Assembly (NCBI RefSeq): GCF_014762705.1
Contig: NZ_JABURL010000018.1
Coordinates: forward strand, 1-48,881
Origin: Cyclobacterium sp.
Lineage (GTDB): Bacteria > Bacteroidota > Bacteroidia > Cytophagales > Cyclobacteriaceae
Direction of reading: 5' to 3'
Length of the DNA: 48,881 nt
Part shown: one piece after another, positions 15,929 through 25,170 of the stretch
How the letters are laid out: the number at the start of each line of letters is the position of its first letter
How positions within the stretch are numbered: position 1 is the first letter of the stretch
Notes under the pieces: model-generated
Database searches by the model: none
What the model was told of the DNA's origin: nothing
The model's input: only the letters and a program-made list of their open reading frames with translations
Made by a program: the position numbers and the translations under genes

Positions 15929-17827
15929 ATGAAAAAGACAATAAGCATAAATATCAGCGGGATATTATTTCACATCGAAGAAGATGGGTATACTTCGCTA
16001 AAGCATTATCTCGATGCCATCAATCAGCACTTCTCGCTATATGAAGACAATCAGGAAATTATTACGGACATAGAAAACCGGATCGCTGAAATCTTTCTCA
16101 GCAACCTAAAAAACAACAAACAAGTCATCACAGCAGAAAATGTGAGCAACCTGATTGATAAAATGGGAACCATAGCAGATTTTAAAGCTGTGGAACATGA
16201 CATGCTGGAAGAAAACAATACGGAAGAAGGGCACAATGATTTTTATAAATACATCACTCCTCCACATCAAAATTCCGGGAAAGGCTATAAAAAATTAACC
16301 CGGCTAACTCATTCGAAAATTTTGGGTGGGGTATGTGCAGGCTTCGCCAACTACCTATCTATTGATCCGCTTTGGACCAGATTGATTGCCATATTATTGA
16401 TTTTCAGCGGAGGACTCAGTTTTAATACCTTTCCCATTCCTTTCTTTTTTGACAGGTTTAATTTGGGAATGGCCATTGGCTGGTGGACAGTCGCTGCTTA
16501 TATCCTGCTTTGGATCATCCTTCCTGTATCCAACGAAAAACCAGAGGACAAAAACATCAAAAAACTTTATAGAAACCCCGATGACAGGGTAATGGGGGGA
16601 GTAGGAAGTGGCTTAGCAGCTTACTTCAATATCGATGTCATCTGGATGAGACTGGCCTTCGTGGGTTTAATTTTTGCCGGGGGATCCGGGTTTGTGTTGT
16701 ACCTGATCCTCTGGATCATTACTCCTATGGCCAAATCCATCACAGAAAGAATTGAAATGAAGGGAGGGGCCATCACCCTGAGTAACATTGAAAATACCAT
16801 TCAGCAGAACCTTTCCTCGGAACCAACTAAAAAGGAGTCTACTGGCAAATCAATTTTACTAGCGCCTTTTCGGTTTCTAGGAATGGTCATAAATGGTATT
16901 GGTAAAGCCCTGGGTCCTTTTGGAAGATTTCTGCTCGAGGTGGTACGTGTGCTCTTCGGACTCTTCATATTTTTCCTCGGCTTGATCCTGATCATTTTAC
17001 CCCTTGCCTTTCTTGGATTATATTCCGAGTTGGTAAGCCAAAGCGGATGGAATTATGTTCTGGATGGATTCCCCATTGATGCGGTAGGAGAATTGTTACC
17101 CGTATGGCTGGCCATAGCTGCTGCTGTTATCGTATTGATTCCCAGCATCGCATTGGTAATCCTTGGCCTAAGTGTACTCATCAAAAGAAACCTCATTGAT
17201 GGCCGGTTCGGTTTTGTTATGTTTGGGATTTGGGTTTTGAGTATATTGATCTGCTCCTTCCAGACACCAAAAATCATCAGTCAATTTAAGGCTGATGCAG
17301 TGCATGAAGTTAACAAGGAAATGGAGTTGCCTGAGGGAACCCTGTTGATCAAAGGTGAAGAGGGTATATTGGAAAATAAGGATTGGGGACTGGTCAATCT
17401 ACAGGTAAGGGGTCACGATAAAAACAATATTTATTTGGAGCAGCAGTTCTCCTCCAAAGGCACTGACCGCGAGGATGCCTTAATCCATGCATCTTCTGTG
17501 AATTACAACCTGCAAATGGAAGACAGCGTTCTGGTTTTTAGTAAAATTCTCACTTTCCCCAATTCCGCAAAATTCCGCATGCAAAAATTGAATCAGACAC
17601 TTTACCTGCCCATGAATACCCCTTTTGTCATAGACAGAACTTTGTTGCCAATTTTGAAAAACACCCTGGCCCAGCATGGCTACAAATCCAGGGATATTAG
17701 CAGCAGACATCATTGGGTGTTCAATGAAGACGGTTTGCTATGTTTGAATTGCATCAATGATCCCAGGCAATCCGAAGCCGACAGCTTATCAAGAAGCATG
17801 TTTCAGGACAAGTATTTTATGGAATAA
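15929..17827 (+). CDS. membrane protein with two PspC domains, 632 aa
   Basis: The N-terminal about 90 residues form a soluble charged domain (KKTISINISGILFHIEEDGY...) typical of Bacteroidota PspC proteins. Two PspC modules follow at about 125-200 (KLTRLTHSKILGGVCAGFANYLSIDPLWTRL split by a transmembrane segment) and 210-270 (KLYRNPDDRVMGGVGSGLAAYF). Further spans lie near 340-375 and 395-450, and the C-terminal about 180 residues look periplasmic. PspC family proteins sense inner-membrane stress. The PadR gene upstream is the likely regulator. The doubled PspC module is usual for this Bacteroidota subtype. Confidence 0.9.
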   Translation: MKKTISINISGILFHIEEDGYTSLKHYLDAINQHFSLYEDNQEIITDIENRIAEIFLSNLKNNKQVITAENVSNLIDKMGTIADFKAVEHDMLEENNTEEGHNDFYKYITPPHQNSGKGYKKLTRLTHSKILGGVCAGFANYLSIDPLWTRLIAILLIFSGGLSFNTFPIPFFFDRFNLGMAIGWWTVAAYILLWIILPVSNEKPEDKNIKKLYRNPDDRVMGGVGSGLAAYFNIDVIWMRLAFVGLIFAGGSGFVLYLILWIITPMAKSITERIEMKGGAITLSNIENTIQQNLSSEPTKKESTGKSILLAPFRFLGMVINGIGKALGPFGRFLLEVVRVLFGLFIFFLGLILIILPLAFLGLYSELVSQSGWNYVLDGFPIDAVGELLPVWLAIAAAVIVLIPSIALVILGLSVLIKRNLIDGRFGFVMFGIWVLSILICSFQTPKIISQFKADAVHEVNKEMELPEGTLLIKGEEGILENKDWGLVNLQVRGHDKNNIYLEQQFSSKGTDREDALIHASSVNYNLQMEDSVLVFSKILTFPNSAKFRMQKLNQTLYLPMNTPFVIDRTLLPILKNTLAQHGYKSRDISSRHHWVFNEDGLLCLNCINDPRQSEADSLSRSMFQDKYFME

Positions 17828-17885
17828 TCAATGTGTTACACCCACTTTTTTCTTACTTTCAGGATTGCAAACAAAGAAGAATTAA

Positions 17886-19286
17886 ATGGATGTTAAAGTT
17901 AAGTTTTTGGGTGGGGCCGGTACAGTTACCGGCTCCAGGTTTTTGCTTGAGGCAGGTGGGTTTAAGGTGCTCGTGGATTGTGGGTTATTTCAGGGACTTA
18001 AAGATTACAGGCTACGGAATTGGGACAGTTTCCCGACAGATCCTGCCGAAGTAGACATGGTTTTGTTAACCCACGCCCACATTGACCATTCCGGATACCT
18101 GCCCAAATTTGTCAAGGAGGGATTCAAAGGACAGATTATTTGCACAGAGCCTACCCTGGAACTGGTAAAAATCCTTTTGTTGGATGCCGGAAAACTTCAG
18201 GAAGAGGAAGCAAAATTTGCGGCCAAAAAAGGTTATTCAAAACATTCAAAGCCTTTGCCATTATTCTCTCAGGAAGATGCGGAAAAAGTATTCCCCCTGT
18301 TGCAGGCAATCTCTTTTGAAGAAGAGGTAAAACTGAACGATTACATCAGCCTTATGGCTTATAACGCAGGACATATCCTTGGGGCATCAATTTTAAAGTT
18401 AAAGATAAAAGGTGAGCATCAGGAAAAGAAACTTATTTTCTCGGGTGACCTGGGACGTTATCGTGATCCCATCCTGAATCCGCCTGCTGACATCCCCTTC
18501 GGAGATGTTGTTTTTGTGGAATCCACCTATGGAGACAGAACCAATGAATCCGAGAACCTGGACAAAGAGCTGGCAAAATTGATAAGGACTACTTACCAGA
18601 ACGGCGGCGTCTCCCTGATACCTTCATTTGCCGTAGGAAGAACACAAATGATACTTTTTTACTTACACCGCTTACAGGAAAAAGGTTTAATACCGGATAT
18701 ACCTATATATGTAGACAGCCCAATGGCCATAGATGTGACTGGGCTTTATAAAAATTTTTCCCATTATCATCATCTTGGGCCTTCGTTAGAAGATCAGGGG
18801 TCCAATCCATTTCTTCATAAAAATCTCCATTACTACAGGGATCAGGAGGCTTCCATGAGCCTGAATCATATCCGGGGGGATGCCATCATCATTTCTGCAA
18901 GCGGAATGGCTACCGGAGGCAGGATCTTGCACCACCTGTACCATCGGTTGCCCAATGAAAATGACAGTGTGATTTTTGTGGGTTACCAGCCTGAAGGCAC
19001 CCGGGGTCGAAAAATCCTTGACGGAGACAAAGTTTGCAGGATATATGGTATCGATGTACCTGTAAAGGCAGGCATCCACTTTATTGACGGGCTCTCAGCC
19101 CATGCTGATCAAACAGAACTGGTCCGATGGTGTGAAAATTTCATCTCCAAACCAAAATTTACCTTTCTGGTGCATGGAGAAAAACAGGCCAGTGAAAAAC
19201 TGGCCGGAATTTTGAAAGACAAATTGGGCTGGAATACAATTTGTCCCCATTACCTGGAATCCTTTGAATTATTTACAGGGATTTAA
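17886..19286 (+). CDS. beta-CASP metallo-beta-lactamase-fold ribonuclease, 466 aa
   Basis: Cytosolic RNA-processing enzyme related to TTHA0252 and CPSF-73/Ysh1-type nucleases. The metal site is seen as His63-x-His65-x-Asp67-His68 (THAHIDHSG), with a further ligand His in YNAGHILGA and Asp in FSGDLGRY. The beta-CASP insert shows VDSPMAIDVT and ISASGMATGGRILHHL. The closing RMMBL motif is FIDGLSAHADQTEL, followed by FLVHGE. Length is usual for the family. The protein should act as an endo- and perhaps 5'-exonuclease on RNA. It follows the PspC gene by 58 nt but is unlikely to share its function. Confidence 0.92.
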   Translation: MDVKVKFLGGAGTVTGSRFLLEAGGFKVLVDCGLFQGLKDYRLRNWDSFPTDPAEVDMVLLTHAHIDHSGYLPKFVKEGFKGQIICTEPTLELVKILLLDAGKLQEEEAKFAAKKGYSKHSKPLPLFSQEDAEKVFPLLQAISFEEEVKLNDYISLMAYNAGHILGASILKLKIKGEHQEKKLIFSGDLGRYRDPILNPPADIPFGDVVFVESTYGDRTNESENLDKELAKLIRTTYQNGGVSLIPSFAVGRTQMILFYLHRLQEKGLIPDIPIYVDSPMAIDVTGLYKNFSHYHHLGPSLEDQGSNPFLHKNLHYYRDQEASMSLNHIRGDAIIISASGMATGGRILHHLYHRLPNENDSVIFVGYQPEGTRGRKILDGDKVCRIYGIDVPVKAGIHFIDGLSAHADQTELVRWCENFISKPKFTFLVHGEKQASEKLAGILKDKLGWNTICPHYLESFELFTGI

Positions 19287-19350
19287 AATACGCAGCCTTA
19301 ATACTTAATGTAACACAGCGATTTAACTGAAAAAATTTTAATTATTTTTT

Positions 19351-19893
19351 ATGAAAACAGTGGTGAAATTATTCATTTATGGGCTTTTTGCCACAGCATG
19401 TCTTTATTCCTGTAAGTCCTCTAAAACTATATCAGTACCATCCGACAAAACAACTGATAAACAAGGAAATGAGCATGCCGGTCGAACTTCCAATTCTGAC
19501 CAAACCGCAGGAATCGAGGGGCAGGTTATTTGGGTAGAAGGTAATCAAATGCCCCAAAGTTCCGATAAAAAATCTCAGTCTTCGGCCTCCGGGAAGGGGA
19601 AACCTGCCAAAAGAACCATAAGAATACATCAACTCACGCATATCAACCAGGCCAGCCTGGGTGATTATCTTTTTGGAGATATTGAAACGCCGCTTGTCGC
19701 AGAAGTTGAAACCGATGAGCAGGGTTATTTTAAGGTAGAACTACCACCCGGCAGGTACTCTATATTCACCGTAGAGGAAAATGGTTATTTTGCAAACGTA
19801 TTTGATCTGGACAGCTACATTCATCCTTTGACGGTGGAGAAAAGCAAATGGAATAAAATTCAAATACGCATTGATTACAAAACTGTTTACTGA
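19351..19893 (+). CDS. envelope lipoprotein with carboxypeptidase-regulatory-like domain, 180 aa
   Basis: A lipoprotein signal peptide ends in the lipobox LYSC with Cys21. A Ser/Lys/Gln-rich linker covers about 22-90, and a beta-sandwich-like domain follows (IEGQVIWVEGNQMP, then VAEVETDEQGYFKVELPPGRYSIFTVEENGY). The last pattern is that of carboxypeptidase regulatory-like or transthyretin-like folds. The protein is probably anchored in the inner or outer membrane; its partner is unknown. It is monocistronic or loosely linked to the upstream nuclease gene (64 nt gap). Confidence 0.8.
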   Translation: MKTVVKLFIYGLFATACLYSCKSSKTISVPSDKTTDKQGNEHAGRTSNSDQTAGIEGQVIWVEGNQMPQSSDKKSQSSASGKGKPAKRTIRIHQLTHINQASLGDYLFGDIETPLVAEVETDEQGYFKVELPPGRYSIFTVEENGYFANVFDLDSYIHPLTVEKSKWNKIQIRIDYKTVY

Positions 19894-20024
19894 ACATAAA
19901 AATTTGATTTTCAATTTTTTAAAAGATATTCTTATCCATTGGAATAATTTTTTTTGATTAATTTCATCCTGGCATGCAACCATTCTCTGGCCAAATGTAT
20001 CTACCTAATTGTAAGCCATAAATA

Positions 20025-20594
20025 ATGCCAGCCAAAAACAGATTTACGGACGAATACGATTTGATCAAAGCTTGCCTAAAGGGTGAAAGATTAGCCCATA
20101 GGGAGTTGTACGAATTGTATTCCGGAAAATTTCTGGCAATATGCCTGAGGTACATCAAAGATCGGGATCTGGCTCAGGATGTTTTGGTGGAAGGATTTAT
20201 GAAAATATTTGACAATCTGTCTCAATACAAAAGTGAAGGAAGTTTTGAGGGCTGGATGAAGCGAATAATGGTAACCCAGGCATTGCTTACGCTAAGGAAA
20301 AACAAAAAATTACGGATGGAAGTAGATTTGGATGGTCAAAATGAAGTAATTGATTTCAATACCGAGCTGTTTAATTCCGGTGCAGAAGAACTGCTACATG
20401 TAATTGCCACACTTCCTCTGGGCTACAGGACTGTTTTTAGCCTTTATGCCATTGAAGGGTATTCCCACAGGGAAATATCAGAAATGCTGGACATAGCCGA
20501 AAACACGTCTAAATCACAGTTAAGCAGAGCAAGGACCATGTTACAACAAAAGCTGAAACCTAATCTACAAAAAGAGAAGAAAAATGGAGGATAA
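20025..20594 (+). CDS. ECF-type RNA polymerase sigma factor, 189 aa
   Basis: Region 2 is visible at about 20-85 (AHRELYELYSGKFLAICLRYIKDRDLAQDVLVEGFMKIFDNL, then GSFEGWMKRI). Region 4 lies at about 125-180 (ATLPLGYRTVFSLYAIEGYSHREISEMLDIAENTSKSQLSRARTML), with the helix-turn-helix that reads the -35 element. Length fits the extracytoplasmic-function class. The gene overlaps the next one by 11 nt, and that product is a single-span membrane protein of the anti-sigma type, so the sigma factor is probably held inactive at the membrane. The neighbouring barrel and DUF4097 genes are plausible targets. Confidence 0.93.
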   Translation: MPAKNRFTDEYDLIKACLKGERLAHRELYELYSGKFLAICLRYIKDRDLAQDVLVEGFMKIFDNLSQYKSEGSFEGWMKRIMVTQALLTLRKNKKLRMEVDLDGQNEVIDFNTELFNSGAEELLHVIATLPLGYRTVFSLYAIEGYSHREISEMLDIAENTSKSQLSRARTMLQQKLKPNLQKEKKNGG

Positions 20595-21354
20595 AAAAAA
20601 TAATCTGGATGATAAAATCCGCCAAACCCTCTCAGGGCATCATGAAACACCTGATGATTGGGTATGGGAGAAAATCTCGGACAGACTGGAAAAGAAAAGA
20701 AAGCCCATGCTTATCTTTTGGAAAGGCTGGGCAGCCGCAGCTGTATTGATATTGGGATTCAGCTGGTTTTTGCTTCAGCTTACTATTCCCGAAGTCAATA
20801 AACCCATCTCCCTTAATTCAAATGACAAAAACGAAAGCGACAAAACAGTTTTTAGCCCTGAGGAAAAGAATGATCTAACTGATCTGGCCGAAGTCACAGA
20901 ACCTGAGGTAAAGGTGGAGAAGGAAAAGCAACAGCAAAAACCTGCCAACGGCCAACTTTCCAACCAAAATGAGACCGTAAAAGGTCAATCATCAAACAAG
21001 CCAAGGGAAAACACCAGCCCTTCCAGAAAACAGGAAGTGGCACTTGAGGCAAGCCCTGACATTTTACCCGAATGGAAAGAAATCATCCTGGTCCCGGATA
21101 TTGACCTGGCATTGGAAGACACCCCGTCCGGACCGGATCCCGGAGCTGTTGCAGGGGAGGAAGCCTATACGGTAAGGATTGTATCCAGAGGATATGCCCT
21201 ACAACCCGAAAAAGAGAAACTTGTAGATGGTCTGGAAAACAAAATCGAAGGCTTTTTTAGTAAAGTTGACCAGGGATTTGGCGATTTGCAAGACGCAAAA
21301 AACAATCTCTTCGCCTCCCTTGGTACCAAGAGAGAAAAAAAAGAAAACAGATAA
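20584..21354 (+). CDS. anti-sigma-factor-like single-span membrane protein, 256 aa
   Basis: The gene starts 11 nt inside the sigma-factor gene, indicating translational coupling. The cytosolic N-terminus (about 45 residues, DDKIRQTLSGHHETPDDWVWEKISDRLEKKRK) would contact the sigma factor. One membrane span follows at about 48-65 (WAAAAVLILGFSWFLLQL), then a long, charged, disordered periplasmic region rich in Lys, Glu, Asn and Ser. No zinc-binding anti-sigma motif is visible, so the role is inferred from position and topology. The C-terminus holds a helical segment (LENKIEGFFSKVDQGFGDLQ). Confidence 0.7.
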   Translation: MEDKKNNLDDKIRQTLSGHHETPDDWVWEKISDRLEKKRKPMLIFWKGWAAAAVLILGFSWFLLQLTIPEVNKPISLNSNDKNESDKTVFSPEEKNDLTDLAEVTEPEVKVEKEKQQQKPANGQLSNQNETVKGQSSNKPRENTSPSRKQEVALEASPDILPEWKEIILVPDIDLALEDTPSGPDPGAVAGEEAYTVRIVSRGYALQPEKEKLVDGLENKIEGFFSKVDQGFGDLQDAKNNLFASLGTKREKKENR

Positions 21355-21374
21355 TCGTATAAACAACATCAACT

Positions 21375-22400
21375 ATGAAAAAGTATGTTATCGCCATTCT
21401 ACTTATGGCCCTAGTACAGCTGGCATTTGGAAATCCTTCCATTCCGGAAGATAAGCCAGTAAATGACAGCATTATCGTAGAGTTTGGGAAATCCGGTAAG
21501 GTGGTTTTTCTCGTGGACAATCCAGAGGACTTTGAACGGTTAAAAAGCATGGACATCAACCAGATCATCAAAGAGCTCAATATACCTGAAGCTGAAAACG
21601 ATGGTGTAGTTACCGTAATAGAGATGAGACAAAAGGATGGCAACAAAGAAATAGTAAGTATTTATGAAAATGTAGGGGAGACAGAGGTCAAAATTGGCAG
21701 GTATAAAATCATTGTGGATGAAACAGGAGGTCGAACCAAAGTGAAGATGGAGACCGGCCCTAAAGAAAAAAAGGACCCTTCTTTCAGAACCTATCTCAAT
21801 ACTGATCTTGGAATCAACAGTTATTTTCAAAATGGCACTATCCCCGGTGCCGGGTCCCCTTTCAGTCCCAAAGGTTGGGGAAGCTGGAACGTGGGATTTC
21901 ACTGGATGGCAAGTCAAAAACTCACCAAAGGTGCCTATTGGGATTTTGGACTGGGGGTTAGCTGGTATAACTTTAAGTTAGATAACCCCAGGTACCAGGC
22001 CATTGGCTCTGAAGATGGCATTACCATGGTCAACAGAACGGATGTCAATGGATTTAAAAGTAAAATATCCGCCTCATACCTTAACGTTCTCAGCATGTTC
22101 AGACTGGATTTTGGCAAACTTAATGACAACGGAAGAAATGGGCTCCGCATTGGTGTTGGACCCTACGCGGGCTATCGTCTGGGGGGTAGAAGTAAATTCG
22201 TGTACCGGGAACTCGGAGGCTCAGGCCGAAAAAAGGAAAAAGAACCCGCTGGCAGTTATTTAAGCAATTTCAGGTATGGCATAAGGGGAGAGGTTGGCTT
22301 TAAAAGCATTACCTTTTTCACCACTTACGATCTAAATCCATTGTTTCACGACAGCCTGAGCCCCGACTTAAGCCCTGTCAGTTTTGGAATAGTATTTTAA
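21375..22400 (+). CDS. outer-membrane beta-barrel protein, 341 aa
   Basis: The signal peptide ends near QLAFG (residue 19). Residues 30-120 form a charged soluble domain (IIVEFGKSGKVVFLVDNPEDFERLKSMDIN). The rest alternates hydrophobic and polar residues with aromatic girdle residues (YLNTDLGINSYFQNG, GSWNVGFHWM, YWDFGLGVSWYNF, GLRIGVGPYAGYRLGG), ending in a phenylalanine (SFGIVF), as outer-membrane barrels do. It sits 20 nt after the anti-sigma-like gene and is likely in the same operon, perhaps as an envelope sensor input or target of the sigma factor. A PorT-like barrel is the nearest family I can suggest. Confidence 0.75.
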   Translation: MKKYVIAILLMALVQLAFGNPSIPEDKPVNDSIIVEFGKSGKVVFLVDNPEDFERLKSMDINQIIKELNIPEAENDGVVTVIEMRQKDGNKEIVSIYENVGETEVKIGRYKIIVDETGGRTKVKMETGPKEKKDPSFRTYLNTDLGINSYFQNGTIPGAGSPFSPKGWGSWNVGFHWMASQKLTKGAYWDFGLGVSWYNFKLDNPRYQAIGSEDGITMVNRTDVNGFKSKISASYLNVLSMFRLDFGKLNDNGRNGLRIGVGPYAGYRLGGRSKFVYRELGGSGRKKEKEPAGSYLSNFRYGIRGEVGFKSITFFTTYDLNPLFHDSLSPDLSPVSFGIVF

Positions 22401-22419
22401 TTAAATCCACTACTTTATC

Positions 22420-23337
22420 ATGAAAAATCATTTTAAATTCAGTTTACTTCTATCTCTCTTGATTTCAATGGGAATGCTTTCGGTTCAGGCCCAGGAGCTC
22501 ATCAAAAAGTCATTTTCAGGAATACAAAAGTTGGAAATTAAATCCTCTGGTATCGCCATAGCATATGAAGGTCAGGAAGGCCTACAGGAGTTGTCTCTCG
22601 AAGCTTTGTTGGGCAGCAATGAAATCTCCGATAAGTCACTGCTCATGGTGACTGTTGGAAATACCCTGAAAATCGCCTACAATCCTCCCAAAGGAAGCTG
22701 GAATTCAAAAAAACAGATTTATCTAAACGGTCCAGCCAACATGATTTTGGATATTAAATCCGGCTCTGGCTCCTTGGCGGTCTCAGGTATTACTTCCAGC
22801 GAAACTCATCTTGAAGTAAGCTCTGGCCAGATCAACGCCACAAACCTGACCGGGAATACATGGATCAAAGGCAGTTCAGGTAACCTAAACCTACAAAACA
22901 TCAATGGAGATGTGACCTGTAGGCTGACATCCGGTAATGCCTCTATAGCAGATATAAAAGGCGATCTGGACTTTAAAGCAACCAGTGGACAGCTTAAAGC
23001 AGAATCCGTAACTGGGTTATTGAATGCCAGCCTTACTTCCGGAAACATCCGGCTGAATAGGATCGGAGAATTGGGCAGCCTGGAAATCACTTCCGGAAAC
23101 ATCAGAGCAGACCATGCCGGTTTGGGGAAATCTACTCAGTTAAACGGTTCTTCAGGCAATATTCAAATCAGCACGGCCAGTGATTTTGATCATTACAACT
23201 TTGACCTGCAGGCTGGATCTGGAAATATCCGGATAGACCGGCAATCCAAATCAAAATCTCTCGTGATCCGAAATGGAAATTTTCCAACAATAAAAGGTAG
23301 GATCAGCTCGGGAAACATCGTGATCCAACCCATCTGA
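22420..23337 (+). CDS. exported DUF4097-type beta-helix protein, 305 aa
   Basis: The signal peptide (MKNHFKFSLLLSLLISMGMLSVQAQ) is followed by a repetitive right-handed beta-helix. Turns of about 18-20 residues recur with SSG/SGN corners: LEVSSGQINATNLTG, IKGSSGNLNLQNING, RLTSGNASIADIKG, KATSGQLKAESVTG, LTSGNIRLNRIG, ITSGNIRADHAG. This is the DUF4097 adhesin-like fold (related to DUF2807 head-GIN proteins). The mature protein is probably periplasmic or surface-attached. It is the last gene of the sigma-factor cluster, 19 nt after the barrel gene, a layout that fits an envelope-stress regulon. Ligand unknown. Confidence 0.85.
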   Translation: MKNHFKFSLLLSLLISMGMLSVQAQELIKKSFSGIQKLEIKSSGIAIAYEGQEGLQELSLEALLGSNEISDKSLLMVTVGNTLKIAYNPPKGSWNSKKQIYLNGPANMILDIKSGSGSLAVSGITSSETHLEVSSGQINATNLTGNTWIKGSSGNLNLQNINGDVTCRLTSGNASIADIKGDLDFKATSGQLKAESVTGLLNASLTSGNIRLNRIGELGSLEITSGNIRADHAGLGKSTQLNGSSGNIQISTASDFDHYNFDLQAGSGNIRIDRQSKSKSLVIRNGNFPTIKGRISSGNIVIQPI

Positions 23338-23361
23338 TACATCGGGAAAGGACAAGGTTTT

Positions 23362-23868
23362 TTAATTTTCTCTTCGGTTGATTTCAAAAACCATGTCCTT
23401 TTCTTCTTTTTTCAATTTCAAGGCTTTGATGATCCTGTCGGGTGTGGGTTTTCCGATTGAAATAAAAATCAAATTCAAGGCATAGGCAATGGTAAACACC
23501 TGATTATCAAAAATAAACAAGCCTGCTGCGCTCAATAATCCTGCCCAAAATAAACCCCAATACCTGCCGAATGTCGCTTTGCCATAATGGGTTAATTTTT
23601 CATTTAATGTCACAGGAGCATTCCTTATCTGCATTATTTTTTTGCGAAAAGCATAATACTGGAAAAATAGAAGGAAACCAACAAGTCCAAATATCACATG
23701 ACTGAGTATTTGAGGAAGTGCAGGCATGTCAAATTGCATGTTCCCACTACTGGTATACAAATAGGCAAAGGAGAAAAACGGTAATGGAACAGCAATCAAC
23801 AACAAAATTTTTTGCTCCATTAACCTGAATTTTTTCTTTAACTCCAAAATCAGTAATTCCCTATCCAT
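23362..23868 (-). CDS. four-span membrane protein of unknown function, 168 aa
   Basis: Not recognised. Hydrophobic stretches lie near residues 20-40, 52-74, 102-120 and 122-140, with charged ends, so four spans are likely; both termini should be cytosolic. The ATG overlaps the stop of the upstream reductase gene in the arrangement TAATG, which implies translational coupling and comparable amounts of the two proteins. It may be a membrane partner or electron-transfer anchor for the reductase, but no cofactor-binding residues are evident. Confidence 0.75.
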   Translation of the reverse strand: MDRELLILELKKKFRLMEQKILLLIAVPLPFFSFAYLYTSSGNMQFDMPALPQILSHVIFGLVGFLLFFQYYAFRKKIMQIRNAPVTLNEKLTHYGKATFGRYWGLFWAGLLSAAGLFIFDNQVFTIAYALNLIFISIGKPTPDRIIKALKLKKEEKDMVFEINRREN

Positions 23869-24962
23869 TATTCAATCTGAATGACTACATCAGAACCCTT
23901 TGGTTTGGACGAACAGCAGAGGATATACCCTGATTTAATTTCCTGCTCGCTTAAACCGGCATCCTCATCCATATTTACTTCCCCCGAAATCAGTTTTCCC
24001 ATGCAGGCAGTGCACAAGCCACTTTGACAAGAATAAGGCATGTCCAGGCCCTCATCCAGTCCTGCTTCCAGGATTGTTTTTTTAGGCCCTACATCAAAAG
24101 CATACTCCTCCCCTTCCAGAATGATTTTCACCGGTCTGCTGACCACATCTGTCAAACCTTCCTCCTGAGCCGATTTTTCTTTTTCCAAATGAAAACTTTC
24201 TTTCAGGATCAACTCTTTGGGTATACCCAGTTGCCGGAGAGCGTCCTGGCTGATATCCATTAATCCCTCGGGGCCGCAAACAAAAAACTTCTGATTGGCT
24301 TCAAAAAACTTGAAATTTTTCAGATAAAATTGTTTCACTTTTTCCTGATCCAACCTCCCCCTATCTCCTTCCCATCCTGCTTCAGGTTGGCTCAGTTGAT
24401 GGCTGACCGCCAACCTGTCCGGGAATTTTTCCTGAAGGTCTTCCAGCAACTCTCGAAAAATGATCATTTCCCTGGAGCGGCTACAATACAACAAATGAAT
24501 TTGTGCATGAGGCTCATTGACCAGAATGGATTTTAAAATCCCCATAATGGGGGTAATACCGCTTCCTCCAGCAATCAAGCCATAATGTTGCCGATTATCT
24601 GAATGATAGTTTGTTACAAAATTACCCAGGGGCTTCATTACCGCAACTCGCTTTCCGGGGAAGAAATGATCATTGATATAATTCGATACCAGACCACCAT
24701 TGAGCCTTTTAACAGTGATCCCTGGAAATGGATCTACAAATGGGGAAGTACAAAGGCTGTAAGACCTCCTTTCTTGCTTGCCATTTATTTCTAAAATCAA
24801 GGTCAGAAATTGCCCTGGCTGGTAGTCCAAAAAAGGCTCAGGCTGCTCGAAATATACGGTCATGGTGTCTGCTGTTTCCACCACAGTTTCCCTGATTCTC
24901 AGGGTCAAATAATTGTCTTCTTTTTTGCTGGATTTTTCCCTATTGAATAAATTAAATAACAT
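23868..24962 (-). CDS. ferredoxin--NAD(P)H-type reductase with C-terminal [2Fe-2S] domain, 364 aa
   Basis: Architecture of the PaaE/HmpX-like reductases: FAD-binding barrel (about 18-115), NAD(P)-binding domain (about 125-255), and a plant-type [2Fe-2S] ferredoxin domain (about 278-364). The FAD motif RSYS lies at 66-69, the nucleotide motif GGSGITP at 132-138, and CGPEGL at 229-234. The cluster ligands are Cys312-x4-Cys317-x2-Cys320 and one of Cys349/Cys350. It moves electrons from NAD(P)H through FAD to its own cluster and then to an oxygenase, desaturase or similar acceptor. The acceptor is not in view. It is transcribed from its own promoter and is coupled to a small membrane protein. Confidence 0.92.
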   Translation of the reverse strand: MLFNLFNREKSSKKEDNYLTLRIRETVVETADTMTVYFEQPEPFLDYQPGQFLTLILEINGKQERRSYSLCTSPFVDPFPGITVKRLNGGLVSNYINDHFFPGKRVAVMKPLGNFVTNYHSDNRQHYGLIAGGSGITPIMGILKSILVNEPHAQIHLLYCSRSREMIIFRELLEDLQEKFPDRLAVSHQLSQPEAGWEGDRGRLDQEKVKQFYLKNFKFFEANQKFFVCGPEGLMDISQDALRQLGIPKELILKESFHLEKEKSAQEEGLTDVVSRPVKIILEGEEYAFDVGPKKTILEAGLDEGLDMPYSCQSGLCTACMGKLISGEVNMDEDAGLSEQEIKSGYILCCSSKPKGSDVVIQIE

Positions 24963-24997
24963 CTTTTTTATGGCTATATATTTATTGTCTTATCGTA

Positions 24998-25028
24998 CAA
25001 AATTAACAGTCCTGCTTCATTTACCTAA
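24998..25028 (-). promoter_or_regulatory. Bacteroidota-type sigma promoter for the reductase operon
   Basis: Reading the minus strand: TTAG (-33 box, consensus TTTG) at 25028-25025, 19 nt spacer, then TAATTTTG (consensus TAnnTTTG) at 25005-24998. That is 11 of the 12 defined box positions read with nn free, at the known spacing, placing the start of transcription some 30 nt before the reductase ATG. Confidence 0.6.
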
Positions 25029-25170
25029 TGGCAAAAAAATTAATTTTATTATGCTAACTATCAGTGAGACTTTTAGGTTCTCCATTTGATTTAAAATATT
25101 TTCCCGGGGTATTGTAGCACTTCCATATCAATTAACGTAATGGTGGCAGAAGATTAAACCAAACTATTGA

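Noticed and set aside
21540-21917. Minus-strand 125-codon ORF in the barrel gene
   Set aside because: It is covered by the barrel gene, which has a signal peptide, barrel strands and tight operon spacing.
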